DNA from: Siphlonurus alternatus
Taxonomy: Eukaryota > Arthropoda > Insecta > Ephemeroptera > Siphlonuridae
Length of the DNA stretch: 64,000 bases
Direction of reading: 5' to 3'
NCBI GenBank assembly: GCA_949825025.1
Contig: OX463779.1
Span: forward strand, 27,370,539-27,434,538
Shown here: in pieces, positions 1 to 12,466 of the stretch
Numbering within the stretch: position 1 is the stretch's first letter
Layout of the letters: every line of letters starts with the position of its first letter
Program-made: the position numbers and the translations under genes
The notes under the pieces: model-generated
The model's input: the letters and a program-made list of their open reading frames with translations, nothing else
What the model was told of the DNA's origin: nothing
Database searches by the model: none

Positions 1-3000
1 CCCACAAAGCTTAAAAAAGAAAAATGTATCTTCAGACTGAACTGCACAGAAATAGGTATCAAAAAGTTTGCGAAAATCGGGTATTTCACGTTTATAGAAT
101 TTCTGTAAACTCTGATGAAGTAAGGAGTGTTTTTTCACATTGTTGTCCGACGGATTTCAGCCCACACTATATTATAACAAACGAAAGCCGCGGGAACTGG
201 AGGTCAGCAGTTATAACCTTTTCTCGAATTTGGATGAGCACATTGTGAGGGAGGCGTGTCAGCGAAGACGATAGTTGCTAGGCAACCGTGTCAACACGCT
301 CCCACATCTCACCTCTGGACTTCAAGAAAACTCCCTATATCTCAGATTTAATTATATCTTCAATATATAATAAATATATCTTAAATTTTACACCTTTACT
401 ATAATAGTGATGATATCAATTTAAAATTATAATATTTAAAAAACGTGTTAATTTATTCAACTGATTTAAATTCACGGAAAATTTCGCGTGAGAAGTTACT
501 CCACTGCAGTATTTATATTTTACTGGCCTCCATCTCTTGCATGCATGCACAATCACTCTCTCACCTGCACTGTTTCATTGTCCATATTAGCAAGGAGAAT
601 GTCTTTGTGGAGCGGGTGGCTCCCACCGCAGTACTGAAATAGCGAATGTTGGGGCATGTCGGCCTCTGCAGTACACTTGCGTGAGATCGAGGTTTATCGA
701 TCAAGCAAGCTATCTTTGAACTAAATCTAGATTCGCTAAAATTTCTTTATATATATATATAAGACAGAAACTAAATATAAAATTTATTACTTTAAAAAAA
801 ATATGTATCTTGAAATAATATATACTTTATGCATGGTATATAAAAAAAACTTATCATGTCATGTTTTAACATTATGTCAAATATATATTTTTTTATCTTT
901 ATTCGACATCACATCAAAGACGCGAGCGGCGGCATGCCATTAATCTGCTATCTCCACGTTTCTCATGCACATCACCCCGACGAGTCGCTTGGCAAGGTGT
1001 TGTCATTTTCTGACGTTGCCAGCTGATGCAGTAGGCTATAATGCGTAACCTCCCGTAATGGGCTTGCAGATCATTTTTTATCGACGAGTATTACATCCAT
1101 AACGACATTCATTAGCTTCATTTCTTGATGTAATATCTAATTGTCACTTGAATATATAAACGTGGTGATAACACTATAATACATGACTGTTACTGATAAC
1201 GACAACCGTACAGTACTATTACAATTAAGTATAATCGATTTATTGATGCCATGTTAACTTCACAGTGCACAATATTTTGTTGCTGTGCATGCGTAAAATA
1301 ATAATATTATAATACGTCATGTTTATTGAGTTTCAGTACATAAAAAAAGAGTACAACAACCCAGTTGGGTAACGTGAAAAAGGATATCTCATTCACAAAA
1401 GTGCTTAGTCACCCCAAAACGAATAATCAGATATTTTATTACGAAAAACATTCGTCAAAGCAATTTATATTATATGCATAACAAAAATAAAATTATAAAA
1501 TATAAGCAATTCCGGATGACTAGGATGCAAATTGATAATTAATATTAAATTTTAAAAAAATATAATTTTTTTTTTTTAAAGAAGAGTGATCTTGATTTAG
1601 AAAAATAACCCTACATGCAAATTTTAGTATGATAGCGGCTCGCATTTTTTATATACGTAAAACAAAAAGAAGGATGCTATTATAGCTTAATAAATATTTT
1701 ATTTAAATGATTTTTTAATTGATTTGTATTAATGTCTGTTTTGCGATTATGTCATTCTTCCGGTGATTTGATATTCATTAACGGGTCTCGCTCGCTGCTA
1801 ATTGCCTCTCTAATTACTATGAATTTAGTTTATATAAGGTCGTCTATAGGAAATGTTATATCGATATCCGCCGCTGCACAGATCGCAACACGAGACAAAG
1901 AAGTTACAAAAAATATCCTCAGACATCATTTTTTTTATTTATTTATTTTTTAAACACAAACATAACTACTATCGCATGTTTACATCCAATAAAGACAACT
2001 TAGCTATAAAATTAAATTAATATTCATAGATTTTAAACCATGTTTTCAATGAGAATAATTGTAAATTTATTTATTTAAATTTACTTTCTTTCCTCTGTCA
2101 AATTGTAACATTGCTGAATCGTTAGTATGGCGTGTTGGCATGGCGGAGCCGGCAAAATATATATAGTAAGCTAGTAACAACTGAATTTGCATAGCAGGAA
2201 ACCCGTGCCTCCACTATGTGTTTTTATTGAAGTAAATACACTAAGCGAACCTCAAACCATGTTCTAAAACTCTAGCTGTTTTCATTCTGTACGCTGCAAG
2301 TGGATCGTGAAGAAGTATATAGTTAATAATTACCAACGGCACGCAGTCCTGTCAACTAGACGTTTTCTTATCGATTTTTTTTTAAATAAAGGAGTATTAG
2401 TAAAAATTTTAAATGATATCCCAACTTAACTTCTATGCACTTCTATATTAGTAAGAAATGAGTAACATTGAATCTATTTAATTCTGTGTGAAATAATTCA
2501 AAAGGTAAATATTATTTCCAATCAAAGCTTTGGTAATTTAAGTAAAGGAGTTAATTATGTGTTTAATTAACATTAATGTTCGATAAAGTGCATACAATTT
2601 TCTTTAAAATTACCAAGACTAGGTTTTGTATCGATTACAATCCGAATTTTAAATTAAAATAGAGTGCTTTATAATTTAAAATCACGTCTTTAATAAAGAC
2701 ACAGATCTGATGTGTTCAAAATTTCAACCTGAAATTTAACTCCGAGCTAAGTTTAAAAGTTGTATCCAGTTCAGTTGTATTTAAAATATTTGTTTGAAAA
2801 TACTATACTTTATTGTAGTTAATTCACTTTACATACGGGAAAGTCGATTAAAAAATTGATGTTAGAAACTCAACAGCAAGATCATGGAAAAGTGCTATAA
2901 ACACTCATCAATCAAAAATAAGATTATGTTTTTCTTAAGTGTGTTCAATTTGTTTTTATATTTTATTTTTTTCCGTTCGTTTCGAGGAGTCACCTATCTA

Positions 3001-3689
3001 CATAACATGAAATCACTTTCACTTGTGATGTTAGCTTTTAGTTGTTGCAAACTGCGTGATTTCATTCCCGACTTACAACATTTCATTTTATAACAGTAAC
3101 TTAATTATTGTATTCTTAGCAATGGAATTATACTTGAACAATAGTTTATTCTGAATAAATATAATAACAATAATAATAATAATAAATATATGGATTATTA
3201 TTTAAAATTAACATGCTAAAATTCAAGTTGCCATGCATATAATATAAAATATTTGACATTACTTCTAATAATAAGCAACTTCGTTTCCTCACAACTTCAA
3301 ACATTAATATATGAAACTAATTAAAAAAAAAAGGGTTTACGTAAGAAATAGCAGACATCATGCACTTGCCGTAAACTTTGACTCGTGCAGCTTGCTATAA
3401 TGTACACTCACGTGTTTCGCGTCCCTCGCCGGGGTCTCAAGTGACTGGGGGCGCTGCCGTGGGGTGCTCTCCATAAGGGGCGGTCTCAACGTGGGCAGAG
3501 GGGCGGTCTCTCTCTTGGCAGCTCGTGAGAAGGTGCAGCTAATTACCTTGAGCAGTGCAGGGTGACTTATCCAAGTCTTTATGTTATTAGTGTCATTATC
3601 GTTCACTTTATGTTCTTTTTATTATTGTTATTAGGATTGTAATCTTTTCATCTTTTAAATATAGATTATAATAAAATGCAACGTGCATG
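1..3689. other. AT-rich spacer or upstream VPS8 introns, no confident exon
   Basis: Mostly AT-rich. Three patches of higher GC (240-330, 600-720, 920-1080) and a GC-rich stretch at 3360-3550 were read in all frames; none gave a convincing exon with splice borders and a recognisable family. They are the places to look for missing VPS8 exons. Confidence 0.5.
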
Positions 3690-3905
3690 CATGTGATTTC
3701 CCAGGCTTTCGGCATCACTTTGGTCCATTGATAACAAGTAGATGTGTCTATTCTGACAGTTTTCCAGCACGGTTCCCTCAGTCTCACCTCAGTGAATGCA
3801 TGGACATGGATGTGTAACAGGCCGTGGCCACCAAACTTTCCTTCCCGTATCCCTACCTTACCTCGAGCTCCAAACTCATAGGGGTGTATACTGTGTGGAG
3901 TACAA
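3690..3905 (+). mobile_element. SINE body, 5'-truncated copy
   Basis: TTTGGTCCATTGATAACAAG, GATGTGTCTATTCTGAC, GGCCACCAAAC and CTCGAGCTCCAAACTCATAG correspond in order to 31358-31510, showing a dispersed family. The open frames here are not genes. Confidence 0.55.
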
Positions 3906-4016
3906 ATTTTGAACATCACTTATCTTAAGTGTTGAGCTGTAGATTTTTTTAACCTTATAAAACAGCCATAACAAAATAATTTAATATTGTACGTATTGAA
4001 AAGAAAAAATGAATTG

Positions 4017-4296
4017 AATGGAGTATTGACCTCAAATTTTTTTATTGCAGAAATGGATAGAGGGTGCAAAGTTATTCTACCCTGATTTTTTTCAGATTTT
4101 TTAGAGCCCGGGAACTATTTTTAAAAAATTATTGAAAAAAGATAGGACTTGCCGCCGCGTGACGTCACAAAAAGGGCTTTCAATAATTTTTTAAAAATAC
4201 TTCCCGGGCTCTAAAAAATCTGAAAAAAATCAGGGTAGCATAACTTTGCACGCTCTATCCATTTCTGCAATAAAAAAATGAGGACAATACTCCATT
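4017..4296. mobile_element. foldback element (ATGGAGTATYGACCTC family), copy 1
   Basis: Terminal inverted repeats AATGGAGTATTGACCTCA / its near complement, with long inner inverted arms (GCAGAAATGGATAGAGGGTG, AGAGCCCGGGAACTATTTTT). The centre carries GTGACGTCAC. Confidence 0.8.
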
Positions 4297-4438
4297 GCTG
4301 AAGTTGCTGAGGAAAAAAAAAAACGAAGTTATATTATTAACACTATCCTATATATTATATGACTGTATAGTTTTTTTTATATAAAAATTTGTATCACATT
4401 TTGCGTTAAGCAAGTATTGTATAATATATATATATAAT

Positions 4439-4521
<83 letters not shown>
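4439..4521. repeat. (TA)n microsatellite
   Basis: Almost pure TA dinucleotides over about 80 bp. Confidence 0.9.
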
Positions 4522-4525
<4 letters not shown>

Positions 4526-6181
4526 ATTCTAAATTTACGTAGGCTATATAATTTTATATATGTATACTGTTTCTGTGTTTAATAGTGGTTTGAAAAAAAA
4601 AATGATAATAATGTTGTATCATACCTAAAAAATGTGTCGATTCTTTCCGCGTCCCTCCCTCACGCGCGACATCCCGCAAAGTCCTCGCGTGCTCCCCGCA
4701 ATCAGTCTCTTTTCCCATGCCGCTCCGCCTCCCCCCAACCCCCCCCTCCTTTCTCCCTTAATCTTGCCAATAATTAACTCAAGCCAGGCCATACTTGTTT
4801 CATTCGGTACCAGCAGCCGGACACCGCATGAGATAATTGATTTCGTGCAATCGCACTGTGATCTCGTACTTGCATGTAGGTTGGGGAAAATCAAATACAT
4901 TATTATCAATTTGTTTACTCTGTTTGATAAGATTGTCAGTTTATTTATGACCATGCATGTAGCATTCTTAGATTTAACATAAATCATTTTGACATTCAAT
5001 GAGTTTATTACGAGTTTATAATTATTAATGAATTATAGGTATACGATTAATAATAATCTTTGTCACGAAATATTGAAATGATGACGTCATCAACCCTGTG
5101 TTTTAAAGCGAGGGTTTTGAAACATGTGCTTACTTGATCTGAGATTTGAGGCTGCTTCTCCACGTCGTGCGTTTTTGCCTGACACGTCTCTCCGCGGTAA
5201 CGATCCATGAAATATTGGCAAATTATGTTGCGACGGCGGCAACGATGTCAGAGCAGACACCACAACATAAGTGCTTGTGACATAGATTGAATACACCACT
5301 AGGTTTTATCAATGTATTATAGCTACATTACTGAATATCAATATTTATATAAACCATTTAAAAAACATATTTAGTACACCTTGTCATATGAGGAACGTTC
5401 AAAAAGCATAAAAAAAGAAACAAAGGCTTTATTTTGTTTTTTACAGCTTTGTTGACAAAATATGGGGATGTGAATAATCACAATAGCCTGTAGTAGAATT
5501 GTAATGGTACTATATCCAAGAACCAAAAAAAAAATCTGTAAAATTGTTATAGTAACAAATTTTCACTGTACTTTAACGTTAAATGATTGTAAAGCAAATT
5601 TAGCAATACAATTACACTTTCAATAAACTGTTTTAAAATATTAAACTGTCATGTTCAGCCTATACTGATAAAACGTACTAGCTCTTTTAATTAATATGGT
5701 AAATAGGGTACAATACAAAGAAACAATTCATTAACAAGATGCGTGCTGAGGTGTTGTGTTTTTTATTATTTTAAATAATATGGCAAATTTGTTATGAGGG
5801 ACTAAATTGTTATATTATTATACTAGCTGTTGTCAGCGTTCAAGTTGTTGAAACGGTCTAAATATATTTATCATACTTGTTTCGCTTTATTCACTATATA
5901 GTCATTTAGAAGTTTTCAGCAGTATCAGCATTTCATTTTTAATTATAAATTAATATCTGTCAATATTATTTAGTATTTTAGATTTATTGGTGATTTGGAA
6001 GAAATTTACACTTCTCTGGTCATATATATACCCCAATAAGTATTTCAGTGTTTATAGTTGTAATAATTTTCGTGATTGAGATATGTGATCGAGTTGCAGG
6101 TAACGCGCTGTTACCATCGTGACGCATCATACTTTGAGGCATGACGTGCTGCGAATGTGTTGTGACGTGTCGTGCTTACAG
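4522..6181. other. spacer with GC-rich patches of unknown role
   Basis: 4632-4890 has a pyrimidine-rich run then an open frame with PHEIIDFVQSHCDLVLA before a GTAGGT donor-like site; 5130-5200 has an open frame ending before GGTAACG. Both could be exons but match nothing I recognise. Confidence 0.3.
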
Positions 6182-7534
6182 GCATGCTGGAGAATTCGAG
6201 CTACGAGGAGACGTTGCTGCAGACGACGAGCCGCGTGCTGAGCGCTGACCTTCACGCTCGCCTCGTCAGGGTGCTGGGCCAGGCTCGTCGCCCACTTACC
6301 CCTTGCGCCCTTCCACCCCCCGGATCCTCGGTCATCCCTGCGTGCTGCCACTGCACACGTCCCTTGGCTGCCGACCCGCCGTCACCCACCCACACCGTGG
6401 AACCAGCGAGAGCCGGATCAGCTGTTTTGTTCAAGTAAGCACACACGTCCCTCAAGATTACCTTACGAAGTTTTCAAGAATATATAGGTACACTCAAACA
6501 ATTATATTATAGTGTCTATTTGCCGTTCCATGTGCATTTTTAAAGTTGTTAAATTTACATTGCACAACCCAGCATTTGAAAGTGTTAACCATGAACTAAT
6601 TAACCAAATGAATTTTTTCATACGTTTAATTCCAGCTACATTTTTGCATAGATCAATAACAAATTATATATAAATAAAAGCATTTATGCATGGATAACAA
6701 ATGTAAAAATTAAAGGATAAAAAACGTGCATGACTGCTACGTGAGAAGTATACTATCAATTGGTTTTAAAATCACTGCTTAATTTATATTTGTCAAGAAA
6801 ATTGGTAGTTGGTAAGTTTTATTGTATGATCCATATATAAGCAAAGGTCCATGATTATGTTGTGATTTATCTTGATCCTACGTATTGAGAGAGAATGTTT
6901 TTGTTTACTTATAAAATTTCTGGTAGACATAAAGTTTAATTAGGATGAAGATTAAATTTCGTTGTTGCTTCAGATGCGGCCATGCATTCCACTCGAGCTG
7001 TCTTCCCAGTCTCCCCGAGGAGGATCTTCAATGCCGCGTGTGCCTGCCCGCCGCCGGCCTGACTGATTCCAGTGCCAAAGTTAGTCCCGATAGTCACGAG
7101 GCCGCCCTGCCGATCGAGCCGACCGGCGTGCCGCAACATTCCCCGGCCAAGGTACGAGACATCTGAATATCAAGAAATCGTTGATATACTTTATTTTCAT
7201 TCATCCTCAGTGATATATAATATACATGTATATACAAGCATATGATAATTTTCATAAGTTCCCGAATTGTGTAAAACTGATTATTTCTGAAACTCTTTAG
7301 CCACATATAAATAAAATACAATTAACAAGTTGATGTTACGCAGTATTCATGATGCCTCATTGTTTGCAGGCGGCGGTGCTGAGCTCTGAGCAGGTGCGTG
7401 CAGTGCAGTCACTGCGGCAGGCCCAGCAGTGTGGGGACGAGGCGCGGGCCGTGGGGGGCAGCTCCTCCCAGGACCCCCTCGCCCTGTGCCTGGCCCCTCC
7501 ACCCGAGCGGCCCAACCTTCGCGGCCTATTCTAG
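6182..7534 (+). CDS. VPS8: VPS8, CORVET subunit, C-terminal three exons (5' part not found)
   Basis: VPS8 is the CORVET subunit that helps tether early endosomes before fusion. Three exons join in frame: 6182-6434, 6974-7151 and 7370-7534 (TAG stop), each with AG before and GT after, giving 197 residues. Order: a helical stretch beginning GMLENSSYEETLL, like the segment before the RING in animal VPS8; then a RING-H2 finger with CCHC, the CGHAFHSSC knuckle and a final CRVC; then a low-complexity linker; then a tail with SSEQVRAVQSLRQAQQ and a terminal APPPERP resembling the VPS8 C-terminus. The RING is split by the first intron shown. The many upstream VPS8 exons were not recognised in 1-6181, so they lie outside the window or are too diverged to see by eye. 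The exons are GC-rich against AT-rich introns. A variant poly(A) signal AATATA is at 7599. Family call is from remembered similarity; the exon structure is seen directly. Confidence 0.8.
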
Positions 7535-7833
7535 CTATAAACGAAAATATATTCCAGTTAATTATTGTAATGCCTGTGTTTCACTGATCCTTTTCCCAAT
7601 ATAAAACGTAGATAAAAAAAAAAAAAAAAAAAAAATAGGCAGCCAGGTTAAAAATGCATTCAAAGATTTGGCTAAATTCCCCCGACAATCTTTAATTTGC
7701 AAGCAACAACATTTTTTGTTATATAGTATCAAGTAAAAAAAAAAAATAATATATATGTAAATATATAATTTTCATTAATTCAGTTTAGTTAAGTTAAATA
7801 TATACTAATATAAATTTAGAATTTCTGCTTATA

Positions 7834-7997
<164 letters not shown>

Positions 7998-8097
7998 ATA
8001 TAATATATACTTTTTAAACTGCATAATAGATAACCTATATGAATATGTTTATTGCTAAAATTAAATGTGCTACTCTGAATTTTCCACATTTTTCTTG

Positions 8098-8280
8098 GGT
8101 CTGGGAACTATTTAAAAAAAAGTTGAAAGTGTGGCCACGCCCCCCTGTTATTTTAATCCCATCCACTTTTAGGTGGCCGCACTTTTGATAAATATTTAAA
8201 ATATAGTTCCCTGACTAAAAAAAAAAAAAAAAAAAAGGAGCAGCATTATTTGGTATTCGCTATTTATTTCTGCAAATCTA
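8098..8280. mobile_element. foldback element fragment
   Basis: Carries the GGGAACTATTT and AATATAGTTCCC inverse pair around a GTGGCCACGCCC / GGTGGCCGCAC core; the outer ends are lost. Confidence 0.45.
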
Positions 8281-8740
8281 CAAAAAAAATCATATATATT
8301 ATGTTGTCCAGGTAAACATATTATAGTTGAGAAACGGTCTGAAATTTATTGACCGCGATTTTGATAGGGGAAAAATAAAGTTCAGGTACAGGACCTTCAT
8401 TGCTTTCTATATAAGTCCAAGAGTAGAGTATCTTGATATAGGTACTCCATAAGTCCAAGAGCATATATATTGCAAAAACATGTATATAATACGTAATATA
8501 ATAATAATTATCTTTCACAATTTGACTCACTTGATTTAGTTGTGTTTGTCCGGTATACATTAATTACTGTAATAAAATAAAAATTACTATATATTTTATG
8601 GACCTGATAGCGGGCACTATTTTGTAATAAAGATTTTACTTCTCAGGTGTCGCGATAAAAATAACGTACTCTTAATTATCTGAAGTTCATATATTCGCTG
8701 GTTTATTTCGAAGTTGCATGATGGTACGTGGTATTTTATA

Positions 8741-9116
8741 TTAAGGTAGAGATAATATGGATCAGCTGGCCCAATGCTAAAAAAATCCCATTCATAAAAA
8801 TTATGAAAAAAAAATAAAATGTTCTCCTCTACATCCCCTATCAGTAGGTAAAATATCAGGTATACAAAAACGAGCTAGTTTTCGAGTTATTAATTTTTAA
8901 AGTTGACTAATTTAACATGGAAGTTCCATTTCTCCATGTTTAAATTAGAGAACTTTAAAAATTAATTACTCGAAAACTAGCTCGTTTTTGTATACCTGAT
9001 ATTTTACCTACTGATAGGGGATGTAGAGGAGAACATTTTTAATTTTTTTTCATAATTGTTATGAATGGGATTTTTTTTAGCATTGGGCTAGCTGATCCGT
9101 ATTATCTCTACCTTAA
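8741..9116. mobile_element. TTAA palindromic element, variant with different ends
   Basis: A palindrome of 376 bp bounded by TTAA. The ends read TTAAGGTAGAGATAATATGG instead of the TTAAGGGTAAGG type, while the inner core (GTTCTCCTCTACA, AAATATCAGGTATACAAA, the TAGTTTTCGAGTTAT stretch) is the same. Confidence 0.8.
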
Positions 9117-9156
9117 ACTAGAAAAATAACACGTACTAATTTTACTCTTTAAACTT

Positions 9157-9280
9157 TAAAGTAGAGTGAGCAAATCTTGCATTTTTTGCAATATTTTATT
9201 TTCTAAAAATAGTTTAACCTGCCCTCTATTATTGAGAAATGAAAACCAAACAATTCCATCTCAAATAGCTTTACCAAAAA

Positions 9281-9284
<4 letters not shown>
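9157..9284. mobile_element. end fragment of the AAAGTAGAGTGAGC element
   Basis: AAAGTAGAGTGAGCAAATC followed by TAGTTTAACCTGCCCTCTAT and ATTCCATCTCAAATAGCTT: the outer ~130 bp of one arm, immediately beside a TTAA palindrome and a TA microsatellite. Confidence 0.6.

Positions 9285-9321
<37 letters not shown>
9285..9321. repeat. (TA)n microsatellite
   Basis: Short TA run directly after a mobile-element fragment. Confidence 0.85.
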
Positions 9322-9323
<2 letters not shown>

Positions 9324-10148
9324 ATAAATCAATTAAATGTACTGTAAAAAAGACATGGCAATCAAAGTATAATAATTTTAATGGACACAAAATCATATAA
9401 TATACTGCTCTGCGGTTTCACCACATATTAGACGTGACGGTAGAGAATAGCAAAAGTGCAAAACCATGCAGAGTCATTCGGTGGAGAGGCCCAAAATGCA
9501 GATTTGAGATAAATTTATATGCTAGTGTGACGATACATAAATAATATATAATATATAAAAATGTTAAGATGATTGAAAAAGTTAATTGTGATAATGATCG
9601 AGCGGTTTTATGGAATCTAAAAAAGACGTATATCAAACTAGTTAAGCTATTCGGCGCTAGTTGGGAGTTTCTTCGTCACTTAATTAAAAGAAATAAAAAG
9701 CTGTTAATGATCACAACATGACAACAATTAATGAAAAAATGATAGTCAACAATTCGTATGGTATAATTTAATTTAACATTGAAAAAGCAGTGGCAGCTGG
9801 TGACACCCCCGCCCCTGAATACTGGCATACAGCGTATTATATGCCTGCGCAAACTGAGCGGGCTGTGCAGATGTGATGTGCATTTATTTAAATTATTTTT
9901 AAAATTTATTTTTACAATATAGCTATTAGTCCATTTTATGCACGAATAAATAATCAATGTATTATTTTTTAATGCTATAAAAATATGCCTGCAACAATTT
10001 AATGGAAATTATATTAAGACATTCCTGATTCTTTTAGTTTTTCAACAATCGATTAGATGAACAAAGGATCCTTTTTATTTTTCGAAGAGTGATCTAGCGA
10101 TTTTATTAAATATTAGCTTATATAATTATATATATTTTTATTTATTAA

Positions 10149-10287
10149 GGGGCATTCACAAAGCCCTAAGGCCACATTTAGGGCTCGATAATTTAAAGCC
10201 CGATTTTAGGCATGCTTTTTAGACCCAAAATTTCTGTTCTTAAATTATCAAGCCCTAAATGTGGCCTTAAGCCTTTGTGAATGCCCC
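10149..10287. mobile_element. 139-bp foldback element
   Basis: Near-perfect inverted arms, GGGGCATTCACAAAGCCCTA / its complement, plus GGCCACATTTAGGGCT, around a small centre. It lies about 220 bp upstream of the TATA box of IL-17-like copy 1. Confidence 0.7.
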
Positions 10288-10503
10288 TCTGTATGTTTTA
10301 TATGCTGCTCACTGAAAAATGTATTTTTATGAAAGACAGGTGACGCATTTTATCCGCTTACACGTTTTCTTTGACCGTCTTACTTACTTCTCTTTGTTAG
10401 GATTATCCCTTTTCTCAATTCATGGTATCAATATTTTTTCCTTGGTCACCCACAACAAACTGAATTTGTTGTTTTTCAAGAAACATGAAAGGAGATTTTT
10501 GAC

Positions 10504-10511
10504 TATATAAA
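10504..10511 (+). promoter_or_regulatory. TATA box of the first IL-17-like gene
   Basis: TATATAAA lies 31 bp upstream of the first ATG at 10542. Initiation 25-30 bp downstream would leave an extremely short 5' leader, or would favour the in-frame ATG at 10557. The second IL-17-like gene also has a close TATA box. Confidence 0.5.
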
Positions 10512-10541
10512 GGAATATCTTATTCATAAATTCCATCAGAC

Positions 10542-11066
10542 ATGATGTTGCTTTCAATGAAGGCTGTCATATTGATACTGATAAGTTTACACGTCATTCG
10601 ATCATCATCTTTCGAACGTGAAGCTTCATACGATGCGCACTTTCCGCACATTCCGTGGGAGGCGGTGCAGCTGGCCAACCCTCGTAACACGGAGGAGGGG
10701 GACTGCATGGGCAACCCAGCTACCCTGCTGTGGACCTTGGTACGCTGCAGCAGCTATAACTCAGTGCCAGGCTACGACGTGAGTTCGCACCCGGGATCTG
10801 CATGCCCGGCTCGCCTGGTGGTGACTTCAGATTCCACCCGGTGGCCCCGCGTGTTGGTAACGGTGCAATGCGCGTGCGAGAGACAACGTTGCAGCGGTAG
10901 AGCCAATCACCACTGCATCACGCTCATCGGACCAGTGTCCGTGCTTCGTCAAACGCCGGCCTCCGGACGCGAGATGGTGCCCACCTTAGATATGGTGCCA
11001 ATAGGTTGTATCTGCGCTGCTCGTAGTTCAATGCAAGCACATGTTATTCAGCCAAATATTGAGTAG
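10542..11066 (+). CDS. secreted IL-17-like cystine-knot protein (copy 1)
   Basis: Single-exon ORF of 174 residues. The N-terminus (MMLLSMKAVILILISLHVI) is a hydrophobic signal peptide, so the product should be secreted. Cysteines are at 55, 69, 88, 110, 112, 117, 125, 156 and 158. The pattern is that of the IL-17 fold: a W/R-P motif (RWPRVLVTVQC, 100-110), a hydrophobic strand with VLRQTP (134-139), and the closing G-C-x-C (GCICA, 155-159). IL-17 family cytokines are dimeric ligands of IL-17 receptors that drive epithelial and mucosal immune responses. The coding region is GC-rich, unlike its AT-rich surroundings. It is tail-to-tail with a second IL-17-like gene 1.4 kb away. AATAAA follows at 11240. 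The assignment is by motif only; overall identity to known IL-17s is low, and another secreted cystine-knot protein cannot be excluded. Confidence 0.65.
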   Translation: MMLLSMKAVILILISLHVIRSSSFEREASYDAHFPHIPWEAVQLANPRNTEEGDCMGNPATLLWTLVRCSSYNSVPGYDVSSHPGSACPARLVVTSDSTRWPRVLVTVQCACERQRCSGRANHHCITLIGPVSVLRQTPASGREMVPTLDMVPIGCICAARSSMQAHVIQPNIE

Positions 11067-11239
11067 ATTAAAAAAAAAGCAAAAACGTATATGTAAATTT
11101 TCAGGTTGCTTTAAAAATTAATTAATTGATTGGTTTGTATTTTGGGACAACTGACACATTTTGGTCATGTATACCCCCGGGCGCGATTGCTTAAATTAAT
11201 ATTGCAAAGAAAATATGCAATTGTTAGTAGGTTCTTGTG

Positions 11240-11245
11240 AATAAA
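11240..11245 (+). terminator. poly(A) signal of IL-17-like copy 1
   Basis: AATAAA lies about 175 nt after the TAG at 11064-11066, a normal 3'UTR length. Confidence 0.5.
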
Positions 11246-12389
11246 TGTTGTGATTCCGTGATAAAAGAGTCCCATTTTAATAATTTCTCAAAATAATATA
11301 CAATATTATATTATAATTTATATGAATTATAATTGTGCAAATTTTGTTAGCTTATGAATCTTTTATAATCGACATTTCAAACTATTGCTATGCGATGTCA
11401 ATTCTAAGCATATAACATGTAATGTGAAATCTAGCAAAACGATAATTTGGTTTACACAACACCACGTGAGTACTTGCGTTTTTCTATTACCAATAATTCT
11501 CCATTGGGTGTGATTCACGAAGGAAAAAAACCAGGCAGGCTTCTCACTAATTACAGTTAACATCATCCTAGCTCAATGAAACTAAATGCGTGTAGTAAGA
11601 AATCTGTGTATATCTTAATTTATGGATAAACTCCTTCGTGAATCACAGAGAATATGATTGTGTGTAACCTTTGTTTAAATCGAGGGTGGAATCTTTTTTC
11701 GTTATGCCATGAAAACCAACCATTTCATTTATAGCAAACAAAATTGCAAAAGTAGCCAGCTAATTTTACGTTCGGTATTTTTTTTAAAAAAATAAACACT
11801 TAATTATGTTACAATTAAAATAAATCATTACTTTTAAAGTAATATCATGAAACTTTGAAAAGTCGAGATACATGTAATGTTCTCACTTTGTAAATTGATT
11901 CCTATATATTATTTAATTAATTTAAAAAAGTTTTAGCTAAATCATTCGTTGTGCCTTAAAAAAAGAATATTATTCAATTTTTCAATTGATGCAAGCTTCT
12001 ATTAAAATTCTTCTGATAACTTTGGTAAGTATTATAATATTATTGTTAAATTAATGAAGACAAGAAGTTAATTAATTTAAGATAAATTAACGAAAATAAT
12101 TAAAATAATTTAGCCCATGAAACTTTAATTTTAAAATAATAAATTTTATATTAAAAAAAGCAACGTTAACTGAATTTGGTTGAATTGATGAAAATATGAT
12201 ATATTAATTGCAACATCTTTATAAAACTAACATAATACATAAGAAAGGATTTGTTTTTAAATAAAAATATTTTTATTTCACATAAAATATATTATATTAT
12301 TATTAGTATTATTTTGTTAAATAAGTTATTAAACATAATAAAATTAATAAATTCAACGGTTGATTATTTACATTATAATTATGAGATTG
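11246..12389. other. AT-rich spacer between the two IL-17-like genes
   Basis: Three-prime flanks of two convergent genes. Very AT-rich, no repeat family or ORF of note. Confidence 0.5.
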
Positions 12390-12395
12390 TTTATT
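12390..12395 (-). terminator. candidate poly(A) signal of IL-17-like copy 2
   Basis: AATAAA on the minus strand about 70 nt beyond the stop codon. The surroundings are A/T-only, so the match carries limited weight. Confidence 0.3.
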
Positions 12396-12466
12396 TTAAA
12401 ATAAATAAATAAATAAATAATTATTTTCAAACTCACTATAATAATAAAATTAAGTTCACTGACAAC

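Noticed and set aside
3608..3919. 103-codon minus-strand ORF
   Set aside because: It overlaps the SINE body that recurs at 31358-31510, so it is repeat content.
4432..4999. Overlapping 116- and 124-codon ORFs on opposite strands as a gene
   Set aside because: Driven by a C-rich run; neither frame shows a family or proper splice structure. Kept only as a possible-exon note in the spacer entry.
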